From: Clostridium yunnanense
Lineage (GTDB): Bacteria; Bacillota; Clostridia; Clostridiales; Clostridiaceae
Length of the DNA: 35,294 nucleotides
Direction: 5' to 3'
NCBI RefSeq assembly: GCF_016595795.1
Contig: NZ_JAENHN010000050.1
Location: 23,443 to 58,736 of the forward strand
The notes below the pieces were generated by a model. That model worked only from the letters and a program-made list of their open reading frames with translations, made no database searches and was not told the DNA's origin. The position numbers and the translations under genes were made by a program. Shown here one piece after another: positions 33,838 through 35,294 of this stretch. The stretch's first letter is position 1. The number at the start of each line of letters is the position of its first letter.

Positions 33838-35294
33838 TCATTTTTTTATAAAATTTCCTGTAGCTTCATTCTGCCTAATTAATTCTTTCAATTGTCTATT
33901 TATTGTACTTCTATCATAGCCTGCATCAGTTAATATCTTTTTTAGTTCGAATGCATCAGCAGCAAGATTTTTTCTTAAATCAGTAGGGTCAATATCCCTT
34001 GTTTTCTTAAATGTCCCTGTCAACTCATGTAAGTCTTTCCTGATATTAATTGTAATTCCTCTACCATGTGATGTTTCACTTATTGCATCTTGAACAGCAT
34101 GATGCGGCGTATGTGTTTCATTTAATCCTGATTTTACATTAGCATATCTTGACTTGCTGTACGTACCAACATATAAATCTTCTCCTGGTTTTGCTAGTTG
34201 ACTAGCTTCTCCTACCCCCTTAGTCCTGATTGCAGCATCATTCTCAAGATTGGATATTCCCTTTAAGAAGCTACCTTTATTATCTCCAGCAAAACTTCTC
34301 TCCGCAGCTTTAGGTGCTAAGCTACTAGTCATAGCTCCAATCTCATCAGTTGCAAATTTTGCTCCTGGAATTAACATAGATGCAGTAACAGCTGAATCTA
34401 TCCAATGTTGTAACGAAAGTGGTTTATCAGGATTAATTGCTCCATTTATAGTACCTGCTATTCCAGCAGTCCAGTAGTTTATTCCATCGTATAAAGAATC
34501 ATTTCTCTTCTCATATCTCTCAGTTACTCCTGGAAATACTACATTAAGAACTTTATTAAAACCAGTTCCTAGTTTTTCCGCGTCTAGTCCCTTTACATAA
34601 TCAGCAACTTCTCCAGCCTTTACTGTTATACCTGTCTTTACTTCCTCTATCTTTTGTTTCGCATAGTTTGTCGCTACCGGTTTTACAACCTTATTATATA
34701 CCGTCTTTACTGTTTTGTATGTGCTATTTATAGTTTTCCCCCAGCTATATACTGTATCTTTTGCATAATTAAATCCACTAGATATGGTAGATGGAAGGTT
34801 AATTACAGCATTATAAATATTACTTGCAGTTTCTTTTACATAACTTATTGCACTACTTACTACACTCTTTGCACTACTTACAAAGTTATCTATAAAACTT
34901 GGCCAATGTCCATTTTGATCATCATAAATCATTGGATTATTATTAACGTAAGTGTATAGATTTAAGCTTAGTGGATCATTTGCATTTCCTCTATAGGTAT
35001 CTTCCTGCATGAATCTTGCTGATTCTGGATCATACATTCTATTTAACAGATAGTATTTTCCTATTTCCTCATCATATTGATATCCTGCATACCTATATGG
35101 GTTGCTGAAGGTTGATGTATTTTCTTGTACATTTCCAAAGGCATCATAATAGTAACTTCCTATTATTGCTCCCTTTCCATCTAATAAGTTTGTAACATCT
35201 CCATGTCCGTTGTACATGTAGTATGCTGTTGTATTCCCTGACTTTCTGCTTATTAGGTTGTTTCCATATACATTTCTTGCTTTTTCTGTTCCAG
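33838..35294 (-). CDS. Rhs/YD-repeat polymorphic toxin, C-terminal part (5' end outside window)
   Basis: About 485 codons of the 3' end of a large Rhs-family protein are present. The frame stays open to the window edge (GTEKARNVYGNNLISRKSG), so the ATG at 35215-35217 is internal. The core end shows the Rhs-associated sequence YYYDAFGNVQENTSTFSNPY, RYAGYQYDEEIGKYYLLNRM and DPLSLNLYTYVNNNPM. A helical linker of about 230 residues follows, then the junction AIRTKGV (AAG-GGG-GTA, 34221-34213), after which the variable tip of 127 residues begins. The tip contains HTPHHAVQDAISE and GRGITINIRKDLHE, a His-rich motif suggesting a metal-dependent nuclease. Rhs proteins form a shell holding the toxic tip, which is released into rival cells. 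The immunity gene follows directly. Confidence 0.92.
   Translation of the reverse strand, partial: GTEKARNVYGNNLISRKSGNTTAYYMYNGHGDVTNLLDGKGAIIGSYYYDAFGNVQENTSTFSNPYRYAGYQYDEEIGKYYLLNRMYDPESARFMQEDTYRGNANDPLSLNLYTYVNNNPMIYDDQNGHWPSFIDNFVSSAKSVVSSAISYVKETASNIYNAVINLPSTISSGFNYAKDTVYSWGKTINSTYKTVKTVYNKVVKPVATNYAKQKIEEVKTGITVKAGEVADYVKGLDAEKLGTGFNKVLNVVFPGVTERYEKRNDSLYDGINYWTAGIAGTINGAINPDKPLSLQHWIDSAVTASMLIPGAKFATDEIGAMTSSLAPKAAERSFAGDNKGSFLKGISNLENDAAIRTKGVGEASQLAKPGEDLYVGTYSKSRYANVKSGLNETHTPHHAVQDAISETSHGRGITINIRKDLHELTGTFKKTRDIDPTDLRKNLAADAFELKKILTDAGYDRSTINRQLKELIRQNEATGNFIKK

Overview
The window is AT-rich (roughly 30% G+C by eye), with strong GGAGG-type ribosome binding sites, frequent TTG and GTG starts, intrinsic terminators, a T-box leader and a glycine riboswitch. 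Together with the families present (clostridial-type methyl-accepting chemotaxis protein, mccB-mccA sulfur genes, VanW, Firmicutes LTA-synthase-like sulfatase, YD-repeat/Rhs protein) this points to a Clostridium or close relative. No tRNA, rRNA, CRISPR or transposase gene was seen.

Layout. (1) 1-2640: two tandem, nearly identical branched-chain amino acid-type ABC substrate-binding lipoproteins (the first cut by the window edge), whose upstream regions are also duplicated. (2) 2600-5063: a chemoreceptor with its promoter and a bidirectional terminator, then a convergent small nucleotidyltransferase-like gene. (3) 5380-8880: a reverse-transsulfuration cluster on the minus strand, methyltransferase - mccB - mccA, preceded by a complete T-box leader whose specifier reads TGC (cysteine). 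(4) 8896-15394: cell-envelope and small genes: an LTA-synthase-like sulfatase, a VanW/G5 protein, a small lipoprotein, a small membrane protein, an ArsC/Spx-like protein and a membrane-anchored protein. (5) 15534-20998: a threonine operon thrC-thrB-aspartokinase-hom, headed by a glycine riboswitch, an unusual pairing of ligand and pathway. (6) 21027-26846: small inverted-repeat elements, a membrane PH-like protein, a large secreted multidomain protein and an M48 metalloprotease.

(7) 26866-35294 is the most remarkable part: the 3' end of an Rhs/YD-repeat polymorphic toxin gene, its immunity gene, and five further silent toxin-tip/immunity cassettes behind it, all on the minus strand. Every displaced tip starts in frame with the same residues, Lys-Gly-(Val/Ala), encoded by AAGGGGG, as the tip of the intact Rhs protein. 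Every displaced tip is preceded by a noncoding element of exactly 161 bp (five copies), which ends in CCCCAAGGGG and carries several conserved inverted repeats. A sixth, 145-bp divergent copy closes the array beside the M48 gene and holds a perfect 28-bp-arm palindrome. The oldest-looking cassettes (far end) are decayed: a frameshifted tip, a broken immunity gene, and an orphan DUF6881-type immunity gene with a toxin remnant. The picture is a growing stack of toxin-immunity cassettes in which each new tip is inserted at the Rhs core and pushes older ones downstream, with a common DNA element as cassette boundary.

Limits: family names come from recognition of motifs by eye; no database search was run. 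Start sites were chosen from ribosome binding sites and sometimes differ from the longest reading frame.
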